In this document: positions 31,718 through 42,069 of the stretch, piece by piece
How the letters are laid out: the number at the start of each line of letters is the position of its first letter
Position numbering within the stretch: the first letter of the stretch is position 1
DNA from: Tetmemena sp. SeJ-2015
Taxonomy: Eukaryota > Ciliophora > Spirotrichea > Sporadotrichida > Oxytrichidae
Assembly (NCBI GenBank): GCA_027382625.1
Contig: JAJKFJ010021161.1
Location: 1-64,000, forward strand
Length of the DNA stretch: 64,000 nucleotides
Direction of reading: 5' to 3'
Made by a program: the position numbers and the translations under genes
Notes under the pieces: generated by a model
Told to the model about the DNA's origin: nothing
Databases searched by the model: none
The model's input: the letters and a program-made list of their open reading frames with translations, nothing else

Positions 31718-34082
31718 ATGGATCCGCAATCTCCTCAAATCCTAACGTCCAATTCAATATAGAATTTTATATTGCATTTCTATGCTTATAATTCTTTGAT
31801 AGCGGCCTAGAATTCGTATTATGCAAGCAATCAATAATCCCAAAATACCTCAATCTAAAACAGCCACCGATAAGCATACTAGAAAAACCCCCTATAGAAA
31901 AATAAAGGCCTTTGTATTTAGCTGATGCCTATGAGTTCAAACACATCTAGACAGCTTTTAATTAAATTGAAATTATTAGTTAACATAATTATGGGAAGCT
32001 TGTAAATTTGGATCTTTCTAGTATGGATGCTAAGCCAGTGCTAACTAAGAAGGATATGAAGGCAGCGATTACTTTAAAACACGAAGTTCAGCATTGGAAA
32101 CGAATTGCAGCAGTCAAGCCGAAGATTGATAAACTAAATCCGTATAAATTAAGATTTAACTTGATTTTATAAGTCATGTCAACTTATGATAAAATATGAA
32201 TCTTACTTACTATTCTGCAATAAAATTTATCTTAATTATTTCACTCTATCTTTTACTTCTCTCTTATTGTTTTTATATTTTTATTTAACTTTACTTCTTT
32301 GGAAGAGCATCAGTCTTAAATTGCAAAGAAAAGTGTGAGACTAAGAAAAACCATTTAGATAGAGGAAGGTAAATATTTTAGCTTATTTAACCACTAAATT
32401 GCAGATAAGAAAACTGAAATAGAAAGAGAAAATAGAATACTCCTAGAGAAGATTTCAAACATCATTATGAACAAAAGACAGACAGTCTAGGATGCAAGTT
32501 ACATATTTCAAGCATCAAGAAAGTATTAACACTCTTCAAATCATTGTTGTCAGTATAGGGAATCATTAGTCCAAGAGCACTACAAATAGGGAGAAGAGCA
32601 TCAACAGTTTCGTTTAAGAGCAGTGGAGGGGGAGCAAATCAGGGAAATTTACCAATTCACAAGCCAAGTCTCAACCTAAACAAAAGATGGGAGGAGTACA
32701 AGCGAATTCAAGATGAGAATCATGTAAATGCGATAAGGTGTTAAGTTTTCATGATTATAGAGGATATTATCCAGATTAATAAAGCAGAAGCCACATATCA
32801 ACTGGAGCAAAATTGATGAAGACAATAGAAAACACGAGGAGCTTGTGACTAGCATGTGCTAATTCCCACGCATCAACTCTAACCTGAGCAAGCCTAATTC
32901 AAAGAGATACGCATCAGTTTCTCCCACTAAGAAATCAGTAATTAATATATTCTAACATTTATCATAGAAGTCAATGATTGGAAGGGCATCAAAGAAGCAT
33001 CTGAGAAGTAAAATAGCTTTGAAGATAGAGGACTAAAGCTCCAGTAGAGACTAATTAAATCAGGTCTCTTATTAAAACCTAACTTAAGATTCCAGAGACT
33101 CCATTGACTTACTTGCAGCTACTGAAGACTTGAATCCTTATTAGTCCCATCAACACATCAAAGACTATACAACTCAATAGCTCGATCCTAAGAAAATAAA
33201 TCTCAAATTCCGCTTGAATTAAGAAGAGAAGTTTCTTCAAAGCAATAATGGCCGCATTAAAGCCAACATGAGCATACAAAATTAGCATGAAGCAAGTGAA
33301 GATTCCTCTTTCCCAAACATCGAAAACAAAAATTTCAAGATTCAAAGCAAAGAAGAGACACTTGAATAGCAGTTATCATAAATTCAAGAGCCAGAAATAA
33401 TCAGATCACAAGTGCAGAGGAAGGATTTGACACTTGTTAACTTCAATAATCTTTCAACGGCTGAAACAACTTCTAGATAGAATTTCTTTAGCACCTAAGA
33501 TAGGAGCTTTAATTTGGATAAAAGCTAATATGATGGAAGTAAAGTTGAGAGTCTGAAGAGAAGAAACAAGAAAGTACACTTAGATTACATTAGCTCTGAT
33601 TAGTTTTAAACGCAGTAGAAATTCAGATCAAAGTCTAACATCTCAAAGGGCTCTTAATAAACACCACTCAGGCAAATGGAGATGCTTTTGTAGAGCAAGA
33701 ACAATTAGAGATATGAATAATATATAATGAATATGTGTTTTACTTGAATAGGGACAGACGAGAAAGATTCTTTTCTAAGGGCATAGGCAAATAAGCGGCA
33801 AGATGTTTTGATGTTGAGGTGTCAAAGACTAAACATAAAGTTATTATAATTTGCAGAGATCCTGACACAAAGCAGAGCCATGTTGTAGATCTATGGAAGA
33901 AACAAGCGGAAAAGTTAGCTGAGAACATCAACCTCTAAAAGCCTTCTAAAAATTACAAGGTCTCGCTTGTATAATCAAGAGTCTTAGATTTAAGATAAAT
34001 AGAAATATTAAACTTTATTTTAATTTATGATTCTCCATGGTACAGTTTTTGTGGATGCTCTTAAAGATCTCTCTTTGCCTGA
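31718..34082 (+). CDS. CFAP97/hemingway-like ciliary protein
   Basis: Start ATG 31718 (MDPQSPQILTSNS), Gln/Ser-rich N-terminus. It has two copies of a helical motif with the Arg-Ile/Glu-Asn core typical of CFAP97 (hemingway) proteins: TEIERENRILLEKISN near 32.4 kb and LNLNKRWEEYKRIQDENH near 32.7 kb. A long Ser/Gln-rich region is followed by FDVEVSKTKHKVIIICRDPD, like the C-terminal beta part of the family. Proteins of this family act in ciliary axoneme assembly. An intron (32368-32401) is clear. Three IESs are placed; others near 32.15-32.30 and 32.54 kb are unresolved. The 3' end at the TGA 34080-34082 is provisional. Confidence 0.6.
31751..31789 (+). other. IES, pointer AATTC, 39 bp, in frame
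   Basis: In-frame insert. Excision gives QILTSNS-LIAAQNSYY, keeping the Gln/Ser-rich character. Confidence 0.65.
31953..31996 (+). other. IES, pointer AGCTT, 44 bp
   Basis: Frame-shifting. Excision joins SNTSRQL-VNLDLSSMDAK. Confidence 0.87.
33703..33746 (+). other. IES, pointer AAT, 44 bp
   Basis: Contains TGA. Excision joins LLQSKNN-RDRRERFFSKG and opens the C-terminal domain. Confidence 0.65.
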
Positions 34083-34209
34083 ACCCTGTGCTTTATGAAT
34101 AAAATTTATTCATTCATTCTCAATAAAAGTTACTTTCTTTGTTTTTTTTTGTATCTCAAATTTTAAGATAGTTTTAAGTATAAAAAGTAAAATAACTTTA
34201 ATTATAGAA

Positions 34210-35783
34210 ATGAAAACTAAAGACAGAAACTTGCTTCCCTCATTTAATTAGCAATCCTTCTCATATCTCTATGAGAATCTTCTTAGTACGAGAGTCTCAG
34301 AAGCTTTTCTTAAAGGGAAACACTAATCAACCTCAAAGCAATCAGTTCGCAAACTCATTTCAAATTTTTCATTCAATAACTTATTCTTTATCATTTCCAA
34401 AGACCTTAGAAATTCCATTAGATAGCTATCACGGTATTCAGTTCTACGGGCAGATTTATGTAGGCTCTAACAAAACCCCCATCTTCTGTAATCTTCGACA
34501 CAGGCTCTTCTCGGCTCTGGATTCCGAGTTCCTCATGTGATGGCTGCAGTAGCTTCTCTAAAAAGTATGACTCTCAGTTGTCACTCAATGTAATCATTAT
34601 CTTATGAATTTATCTAGTCACTCACCTATGAGAAGCTTCAGATTCATCAAGTGTTATAGTTAATCAATTTTCTTAATTTTCATCTGAGTAAATCAACTAC
34701 GGCAAGGGTGATGTCTATGGCGTTCCCTCTAGAGAAACTGTATGCTTCTCCAAGATCGAGCAATCAGCCTGCCTTTAAGAAAAAAACTTCCTTTTAGTGA
34801 CTAGAAGTGGCACTATCATGGGACTATAGTCTGATGGAGTACTCGGACTAGCTCCAAAGAAAGACTTTCAAAAATTGCATAAGCTTAGCTCCTATAACGC
34901 ATGGGGTGAGTTTCAGCACGATGGAGAGATGAATGAAGAAGAGTTAGAGCAAGAGGAGAATAGTAAGGACTTCATAAAAACATTGTAGGAAAGTGGACTA
35001 ATCTCACACAAGATTTTCTCTATAAACTTTGCAGATACTGAAGAAGATGATCAAAAAATCATCTTCGGCGGCTATGACATTATACGCTATGGCAAGATTG
35101 GAGAACCGCTGACCTGGCATAATCTTTCAGACTCAAACTTTTGGTCAATTAATCTTTCAAGAGCTCGAATAGGTGAGAAAAATCTAAGTACTCAGACTAA
35201 GAAAGCGATCTTAGATACTGGTACTTCTTACATTTTGATGCCCAAATATGACTTTGATCAGATTATGTCAAGGATCACAACAAATATGAGTTGCGGCTTT
35301 GACACTAGCAGCTCCAATCTCTATAACTGCAGGTGCTTGTGGAAATCTTACTTGGATTTTCCTTCTCTGTACATGACTATAGATGATAGAGAGTATGAGA
35401 TACCCTCCTCCTCTTATATGACGAAGAGAGGACTTCTTGTTATTTCAAGATAGTACCAAATCAGTTGTTTAAAATTAATATGCTTTATTTATAAACTTCA
35501 TTAGTTTAGCGACTAAGAGTATTGGGTGTTAGGAGATGTATTCCTGCAAAACTACTACTCAATCTACGACTATGAAAATAGCATGGTGGGTCTGATCAAA
35601 TCAAACCACGTGGACAGCACTTTTAACTGGCGTTTGCTTGGCTTAACTTGCTCGATATCTATGATATTCTTAGGAGTAGGAGGCTATATAATATAGTTTT
35701 TGAAAGACAGAAAGCTCAAAAAGGGGCTTATCAAATTCAAGGAAATTAAAGTCAAAGATAACACGAGGTATGAGTAAGTTTGA
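34210..35783 (+). CDS. Membrane-anchored pepsin-type aspartyl protease
   Basis: Both catalytic motifs are present: VIFDTGSSRLWIP (near 34.49 kb) and AILDTGTSYILMP (near 35.22 kb). The N-terminal YHGIQFYGQIYVG strand, the flap region INYGKGDVYG and the C-terminal YWVLGDVFLQNYYSIYD are also seen. A single TM segment (LLGLTCSISMIFLGVGGYII) lies near the end, followed by a basic cytosolic tail, so the enzyme is likely tethered in the endolysosomal system or at the surface. The start may be ATG 34210 or 34271. Frame breaks remain at a C-run near 34476 and an insert at about 34590-34700. Stop TGA 35781-35783. Confidence 0.88.
34476..34480 (+). other. C-run with one surplus base in the protease
   Basis: The frame reading VGSNKTP must shift by one base to reach the catalytic VIFDTGSS. 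Dropping one C from the run of five restores it (NKTP-SSVIFDTG). This is either a base error or a 1-nt difference between germline and expressed gene. Confidence 0.6.
35451..35501 (+). other. IES, pointer TAGT, 51 bp, in frame
   Basis: In-frame insert without TGA. Excision gives LLVISRQ-FSDQEYWVLGD, matching the normal spacing before the C-terminal GD motif. Confidence 0.65.
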
Positions 35784-35945
35784 ATAAAAAAAGTTATCAT
35801 CTTAGATGCTTTTGAAATTAAGCATGAGTGTGAGAGATAGAGAAAATGTTATAAATAAGTAAGCGGATATATTGAATTGAGTGAAGTTTGCTGTGAAAGC
35901 TATTAGATTTTTATTTGGGATTAAAGTTTAAAGGTGAAAATTTTA

Positions 35946-37979
35946 ATGGGAGGCTGTACTTCAACAAAGGCAAAAGTCGTCAAACCAACCAAGATTACTA
36001 TTAATTTAGAGACTGATTATTTTAATTACTCATTTATTTGAGATGTATAGTGATAGGGCTCAGAGTAATATGACGAGTCCTTCTAAATCTCCAAGGACCT
36101 CCAACTCCTATAACTTGGCTCTGAGGGACATCAAAGGATTCAGAAAGTAAGAGAACATCGCAGACACCTACGAAATAAAAGAGGTTATTGGCAGAGGTAA
36201 GCAATTTTAGAAATAACCTATATGACCAAAGCATAATTTATGCTTTTAAAATCTACTAGATTGGAAAATTCATTCTTACTAACTTCTAAATCTAGGTTCA
36301 TTCGGAGAAGTTCTGAAAGCGATACATATTCCAAGTGGAGAGCTGAGAGCAATCAAGATAGTTGAGTAATTTTATGAATAATTGCTGTCTATATTTTATG
36401 TTGAGAAGAAGAAAGTATAGAAGCATGAGATCCTAGTGAAGTTGCTTATGCAAGAGTTTCAAATTCTATAAGAAACTGTAAGTATGACCTCCCAGCAAAG
36501 CTCAAATAATTTTTAAACCAAATCTAAAATGACTTGCTTTCTTAGGACCATCCTCATTTGATGCGCGTGATTGAGCTGATGGAAGATGAAGGGCGCTACT
36601 ATATAATTTCAGAGTTACTAGAGGGAGGAGAGCTCTACGAGAGAATTATCTAGATTAAGCGATTTAATGAGCGAGACGCAGGCTCAATTATTCATTAGGT
36701 TCTGCTTGCACTAAACTATATGCACAAAAAGAGAATCGTACATAGAGATATCAAACCAGAGAATATTTTGTTCCAGAACAGAGACCCTAATTAAATATTA
36801 GAATGTGAATATTGTTTTCTATTCTAATGATAAAACGGTTAAGCTAACTGACTTTGGATTTGCGCAGTTCTACGAGCAAGATAAGGGAGGGATGACAGAC
36901 ACGTTAGGCAGCCCGCTTTATATGGCACCAGAGATAATTAAAAAAGTTAAATACGATTTCAAGGTCGATGTGTGGTCTCTAGGAGTTATAACTTATATCC
37001 TTCTAACTGGAAAGCCTCCCTTCTCTGGAAAAACTTACACATATACATTTTGATTTCATTATAAAAACCAAAGAAGAGATATTTGTGCAAGTTTCAAATA
37101 AAGTTATAACTTACGCAGATCCAATCTGGGAAAAAATTAGCAAGGAAGCATTAGACTTTGTGAAGAAGTGTTTGAACAGGAACTAGAACACTAGACCTTC
37201 AGTTGAGCAACTTTTAGAAAGTGATTGGATGAAAAATATAGTGGAGAGGACTACTCTTACTACAGAGGAGTTGTTGGATGTAGGAAGGAACTTGCAAAAC
37301 TTCCGAAAGTACACAGTTTTCTAATCTGGAATTGCATTTATACTTAGCATTAGTTTTTTTCATATTTGAATAATGGCCTACATAATGAGTTTCTATGAGA
37401 GCAGTGGAGAGTTTGACGAACTTCGTAAGATCTTCATCAGTTTAGATAAGACAAACGATGGTAAACTGTCCTTAGATGAGATTAGACAGGGCCTTTCTCA
37501 AGTGATGGGCAAGATTAGGCAGAAGTCTACTGAATTTGAGCAACTTATGGTGGACTTAGACAAAGACTGCAACGGCGTGATAGACTATTCAGAGTTTTTA
37601 ACTGCTGCCATCAATAAGCAGAGACTTCTCTCAACCGAGAATCTTGAGATAGCATTCTCAATGCTCGACTCAGACAAGAATGGCAAAATCACCATCGATG
37701 AACTGAAGGCTGCATTTGAAATTCATAACAAAAAGGACGAGGATCTAAAAAATATTTTAATGGGTCTGTTTTTACTAATATATATTTGAGGCTTTGTGGC
37801 TTTAGGTTATGAAGGAAGTTGATAAAAATGGTGATGGGGCAATCTCCATGGAGGAATTCTCAGAGGTCATGAATAAAGTGATTGAGATTAGCTACAATGA
37901 CTTATCCAAGATGATTAATGTGATGAGGACCAAAATTAGGAATAAAATTCATCTTATGAGCATATAATAGGGCACATGA
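35946..37979 (+). CDS. Calcium-dependent protein kinase (CDPK)
   Basis: Starts MGGCTSTKAK, a myristoylation/palmitoylation signal. The kinase domain reads GRGSFGEV (split by an intron with donor GTAAGC), AIKIVEK, VHRDIKPENIL, DFGFAQ, PLYMAPE and DVWSLGV. The junction helix is followed by four EF-hands: DKTNDGKLSLDE, DKDCNGVIDYSE, DSDKNGKITIDE, DKNGDGAISMEE. The kinase is thus Ca2+-activated and probably membrane-attached. Six IESs interrupt it, and each excision restores a textbook motif, making this gene the best evidence for the germline reading. Stop TGA 37977-37979. A second, distinct CDPK lies at 58.9-60.9 kb. Confidence 0.95.
36014..36050 (+). other. IES, pointer TGAT, 37 bp
   Basis: Excision joins TINLETD-RAQSNMTSP in the N-terminal leader. 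Confidence 0.85.
36361..36399 (+). other. IES, pointer GTTGAG, 39 bp, in frame
   Basis: In-frame insert after the VAIK-type lysine. Excision gives RAIKIVE-KKKVQKHEI, the expected CDPK spacing. Confidence 0.82.
36787..36823 (+). other. IES, pointer CTAAT, 37 bp
   Basis: Excision joins ENILFQNRDPN-DKTVKLTDFG, exactly the subdomain VIb-VII linker. Confidence 0.95.
37029..37062 (+). other. IES, pointer AAAAAC, 34 bp
   Basis: Excision joins GKPPFSGKT-KEEIFVQVSN. The insert has no GT-AG ends and carries TGA. Confidence 0.95.
37329..37367 (+). other. IES, pointer GAAT, 39 bp
   Basis: Contains in-frame TGA. Excision joins YTVFQSGI-MAYIMSFYE in the CDPK junction region. Confidence 0.82.
37760..37808 (+). 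other. IES, pointer ATG, 49 bp
   Basis: Excision joins LKNILM-KEVDKNGDG, restoring the fourth EF-hand. Confidence 0.85.
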
Positions 37980-38059
37980 ATGTGAACCCTAATTTATAGT
38001 TTAAAAATAGAACATTTTCACACTCAAAATAACTCAGCTGTAATCAATTTAGCAAGCTT

Positions 38060-39994
38060 AAAACTTTCTATTCTATTTTTCTAATAGCATCATTATCATA
38101 TATAAAAGAAGAACAAATAGGCTGACTTTGTCTCCAAAGGGAAGATAGAGATAGATTATGTAAACTCCAAAAGCTGCACCTCTCCTTCAGGAGGAAATTT
38201 TATTCAAGCGAAAGTTAAACAGCAACAAACAGAGTCAAGTGAATATGCATTCTTATACTTTGCAAGGGAAAGTCAAAAGCTTTAATGTTGAATAAATTTT
38301 ATAGCTTATTACATTAGAGAGGGAGGCAGAATTCAGATAGATTGAGTTTGAACTCTGTGCGAAGCTTCAAATGCTCAGAGGATAATGAAAAATCTGTAGA
38401 TAGCAGGCTTACTTCTAACAACGATCAGTTCCTTAAATTCATGGTAATATATTTTATGCTTTTTTAATTTTCAAAATTAGAAACTTGCAAAGAGTATCAC
38501 CAAAGATAGGTAATAAGAAAGCAAAGGAGCCTAGGACCAATCTCGGCAGAGGTAGAAAAATTCAAAAAAGTGCCTCTTTGATTCTAAGGGCGATGCTAGT
38601 ACACTTAGCAAGGTTCAAAGTTTGAAGAATTTCAAGTAGTCTATTTCTTGAATCCTAACATAAAAACATAATATTTATGAATCTTTCTTATGATTTTAAC
38701 ACCATAATTATCTCAATCGTGCTTTTCAATAGACACTACCCATAATTAAAACTATGAGGATCACAACTTCTTATCCCAAAAATCAACTATAATGGAGCAG
38801 TAAGTTAACTAGCTCAGAACTTTCATGATGCCAGCCAGCTAAGATGCCAAGAAGAATAATGATAAATTTGTGGAGGATAAAGAGATGATGGAGACTCCTA
38901 GTTAGTTTCAAATAGATGATCTCCTATCAAAATTATATTTAGCAAGTTTTAAAATGTATGGAAATAAGCAAGAGCTTCTCTTAAGTTCAAGATTGCAAAG
39001 GCCAAAGATTTGGATATGGAACTGATATTCAAACAGAATCCCAAAGATAGACGCAAAAGTAAACTCTGAGATCGTTTTTGAATCCTTTACAGTCGTTTAG
39101 AATGGATAATACTTCTGATAGAACTAAAATCCGTCATTCTGGAGTGAAGGATGATTCGATTACACGAATTCCCCTCAATAATTAGGGTTATCAGCTCGAA
39201 ACTGAGGATGATCTCTTGCAACCTTCGACAAGAAGTGGGTTCTCCTATAAGTTTTAATATTTCAAGCCTGCTGCTGCAGAGTAGTAACTTAATCAAATGT
39301 CTTTTTCTTCGCTGCACACACCAATTACCCACAAAAGGTATGATCTCACAGCTTGCAAAGGCTCTAATTAAGATAGCTTAAAGTTCAAGGACTCTGAAAT
39401 TGCTACAAGTCTGAAGTATTAAGCTATAATGTAATAATTTATCTTATTAAGTTTGGCTCAGAACAGAAAGTACTGAAGCCTTTAAAATAAGTCAGCTCAC
39501 CTCAACACAAATTTTAGTTAGGAAACTCTCAAAACTTACTGATTAAAAATACAAAAACAGAATTTCAATAGAGAATCACAACTCCTCTGAAAGTCCAGCC
39601 TCTTTAATACGCGATGATTAATCCTAAAGCCTAGGAGCCCTAATCTCTGTCAAAGAATACAAAGCTCTAAAGTTATCAGAAACATTAATCAAGCTTGTAG
39701 AGCACAAAATACTCACTCAAAAGCAACACTCAGCTAGGTAATTCCCTAAGCCTAATCCCTCCTAGACCTAAATAAACAACCACTAAGTAATCCAGCTCCT
39801 CAAATAAGTCTATAATGGCATCGTCTATGTAGAATAAAAAAACTCAGAACGCGAAATAGAGCGCCTTCTCGAATAGTCTTTACAACACACTTCTCAATAA
39901 GATGCAGAGTACAGTCTCCACAACTTCTTACATAAAATAGTAAAGAGAAACCTAGGATAGTAAATTAAGTGGCTAATCAGTAACAAGAAAATGA
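38060..39994 (+). CDS. Unknown Ser/Gln/Lys-rich protein
   Basis: A chain of open blocks on the plus strand: RLTLSPKGRQRQIMQTPKAA (38.1 kb), DRLSLNSVRSFKCSEDNEK (38.35 kb), an intron near 38442, TFMMPASQDAKKNNDKFVED (38.85 kb), LARASLKFKIAKAKDLDMEL (38.97 kb), GVKDDSITRIPLNNQGYQLE (39.15 kb), and a basic Ser-rich tail ending at TGA 39992-39994. Composition and codon use match neighbouring genes. Only some junctions were solved (38941-38966; probably AAG near 39404). The start is not fixed. No domain is recognised. Confidence 0.55.
38941..38966 (+). other. IES, pointer AGCAAG, 26 bp
   Basis: Excision joins SKLYLAR-ASLKFKIAKAK. Confidence 0.82.
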
Positions 39995-40256
39995 ACTATA
40001 TTTATCAAATTTTCGAAAGATGAAAATCTCTATCTACTTTATTTAACCCTATTTGTTAGATTTTGGTTTGATACATCGAAATTTTAGAATATTTAGGTCT
40101 GTAGGTCCTTAACTCCATTCTAAAAGAGAGTTGATTAGTGTTTATTCTCTGAACTTTGAAGCCTTTTTTGCTAAGTGATTGAGATGTCTTAACGATTTGA
40201 TTTCAATAAGGAATGTGCCCTGTGAATAGAGTTCTATACAGGATCTTGGATATCTC

Positions 40257-41215
40257 TCAATGCCTGAGTATTTTAATTAAGAATAAGTTTTATAGAGTCT
40301 TATGATTAATCCTAAGTTAGGTTTGGACATAAATATAGAAATAAGTAAATTTGAGACAGAGTTGATTCTAATTAAAATTTATTTGATTTTACACTTAACT
40401 GAAAAATGCTTAATCGCGTTTTATGTCTCTCCTGATAATTGGTGATTTTAAGATAGAGATTGAAACCTATCCCCTTTGCTATTTTACAAGAGAAAAAAGG
40501 AAAAATAACTTTACAATGGAGTCCATGCAATTTTTAATCTAGACATTTGGTTCTTCGTTGTCAGAGCAAACATCGTCCATGAGCACTTCAGAGTCAAATA
40601 CCACCATATCAGTTTCTTGCAATCTGCACCCTTTAATGTTCCTCTTTTCCCTTTCTTTAAAGGATAAATTTTTGTCTATCATTAAAGGCTAGACTCTTTT
40701 CAAGAGAACAACAGTATCGCAATTAATTGGTTATTGCTTTGAATCCTTTATGGATTTGTTCTTACTTGCATTTCTAATCTGTTGATGTGAAACTTATATG
40801 ATTCTCTTTAGATTTTCCCTTTTTTAGGTTTATACACCCTCATCCAAGCTTTCATTTAAAGGAGTCTCAGCTGTGCTCTGAAGAGAACTCTTGCTTTCAT
40901 AGTTATCTAAAAAGGCTGCGAATTTAGAATCGTTGATGATTGCTTTTGAAACCTCCATCTTTTGCAGATTAATAGTTTACAAATAATCACAAGTAATTAA
41001 AATAAAAGTGATAGTCTCAGTAGGCCTGAACAAAGTTGGAATCTTTTGTAGAGGCTTAGTAGTGGAAGGTTGCTTGTGCTTTTGAAGTTAGCAAGTTTAC
41101 AAAATCGTCGTTGGCTATTGTTAATTTTGGTTTCCTGAGAGGGGCTTCGCAATTTACTAGGAAGTTGGTTTCCTGATTAAACTATTAGAAAAGCTAGAAT
41201 TTGTGGATTGATGGG
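40257..41215 (-). CDS. Unknown protein, minus strand
   Basis: Two solid minus-strand blocks. 41215-41020 encodes LTIANDDFVNLLTSKAQATF. 40965 downward encodes MEVSKAIINDSKFAAFLDNY, then KSSLQSTAETPLNESLDEGV, ETDMVVFDSEVLMDDVCSDN and EEPNVQIKNCMDSIVKLF. Between them an insert with TGA (about 40970-41020) should be an IES or intron. The frame is open under ciliate code to TGA 40257-40259, but the last 90 codons are AT-rich and may be untranslated. Low-complexity acidic C-terminus; no family seen. The region 41220-41520 may hold its 5' part. Confidence 0.45.
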
Positions 41216-41519
41216 CTCAAGACAGAATCGAACCTGGATGTCCATTACTTATTGTGGAGGCATAGTATCCAGTCTCAATTTTGCAATCTTGGTAAAAAAG
41301 AAATAGAAAATGCTACCATTAAAAATAAATATGGTAGTCTTGAAATTGCTCTTTCTATTATCTACCTTTCTAAGGTCCGGAGGGCCTTACTTTTTCTTTT
41401 CTGGCACCTCCATAAGCTTCATAATAAACTATTTCCTATTGAATTTGAGTTTATTGCAATTCTAATTGTTTAGTGACTTCCGTCCGATACTTCAGCTCTC
41501 AAAAAGAAGGAAAAAATTT

Positions 41520-42069
41520 AATTCTCGATTGTTTTGATCTTCAAATTAGATTCTGAAGCTTGTTTATTAGAGTGGCGAGATAGTTGGTTAGTCTTTGGGT
41601 GTCTTAGGGAAAGACTAGAATATTTAGGCTAGCATTTTTAGACAATAATACTAATGCAAATTAATCGAAAAGCAAATTAGTTTATATAAATAGAATTAAA
41701 ATTATATCAATTGACCATAATAAAGATATCAAATTCATTTGATATTTAAATAAGTTTAAATAACAATTTTAGCAAGAGTAAGAATTTAAGTTTATAAAAT
41801 TATTTTCAAGCCACATTTATCATTTAATCGATCAGCTAAATAATATAATCTCCTCAATAATTTTAAGCTGCTAATTAAATTTATCTAACTCTTTTTCCAA
41901 CTACTTATAAAACGACACTCTAACTTCTTCTTTACTTAAACATCAGTTGATTTTCATATTTAAATTCACACTTAAAAACACCTCTTTAGATTTATTAGAG
42001 ATTGAGAGGAAGGGGATAATAAATTAATAAAGTTAATAATAAAGTTGTGTGATCTGCTGCCACTACTAA
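41520..42069. other. Intergenic, AT-rich
   Basis: No open frame, repeat or RNA gene that I can support. It separates divergent genes, so promoter elements should be here, but none stands out. Confidence 0.4.

Noticed and set aside
39408..39444. IES with pointer TATTAAG
   Set aside because: A 7-bp match, but the joined frame runs into TGA, while an AAG junction nearby opens the following exon.
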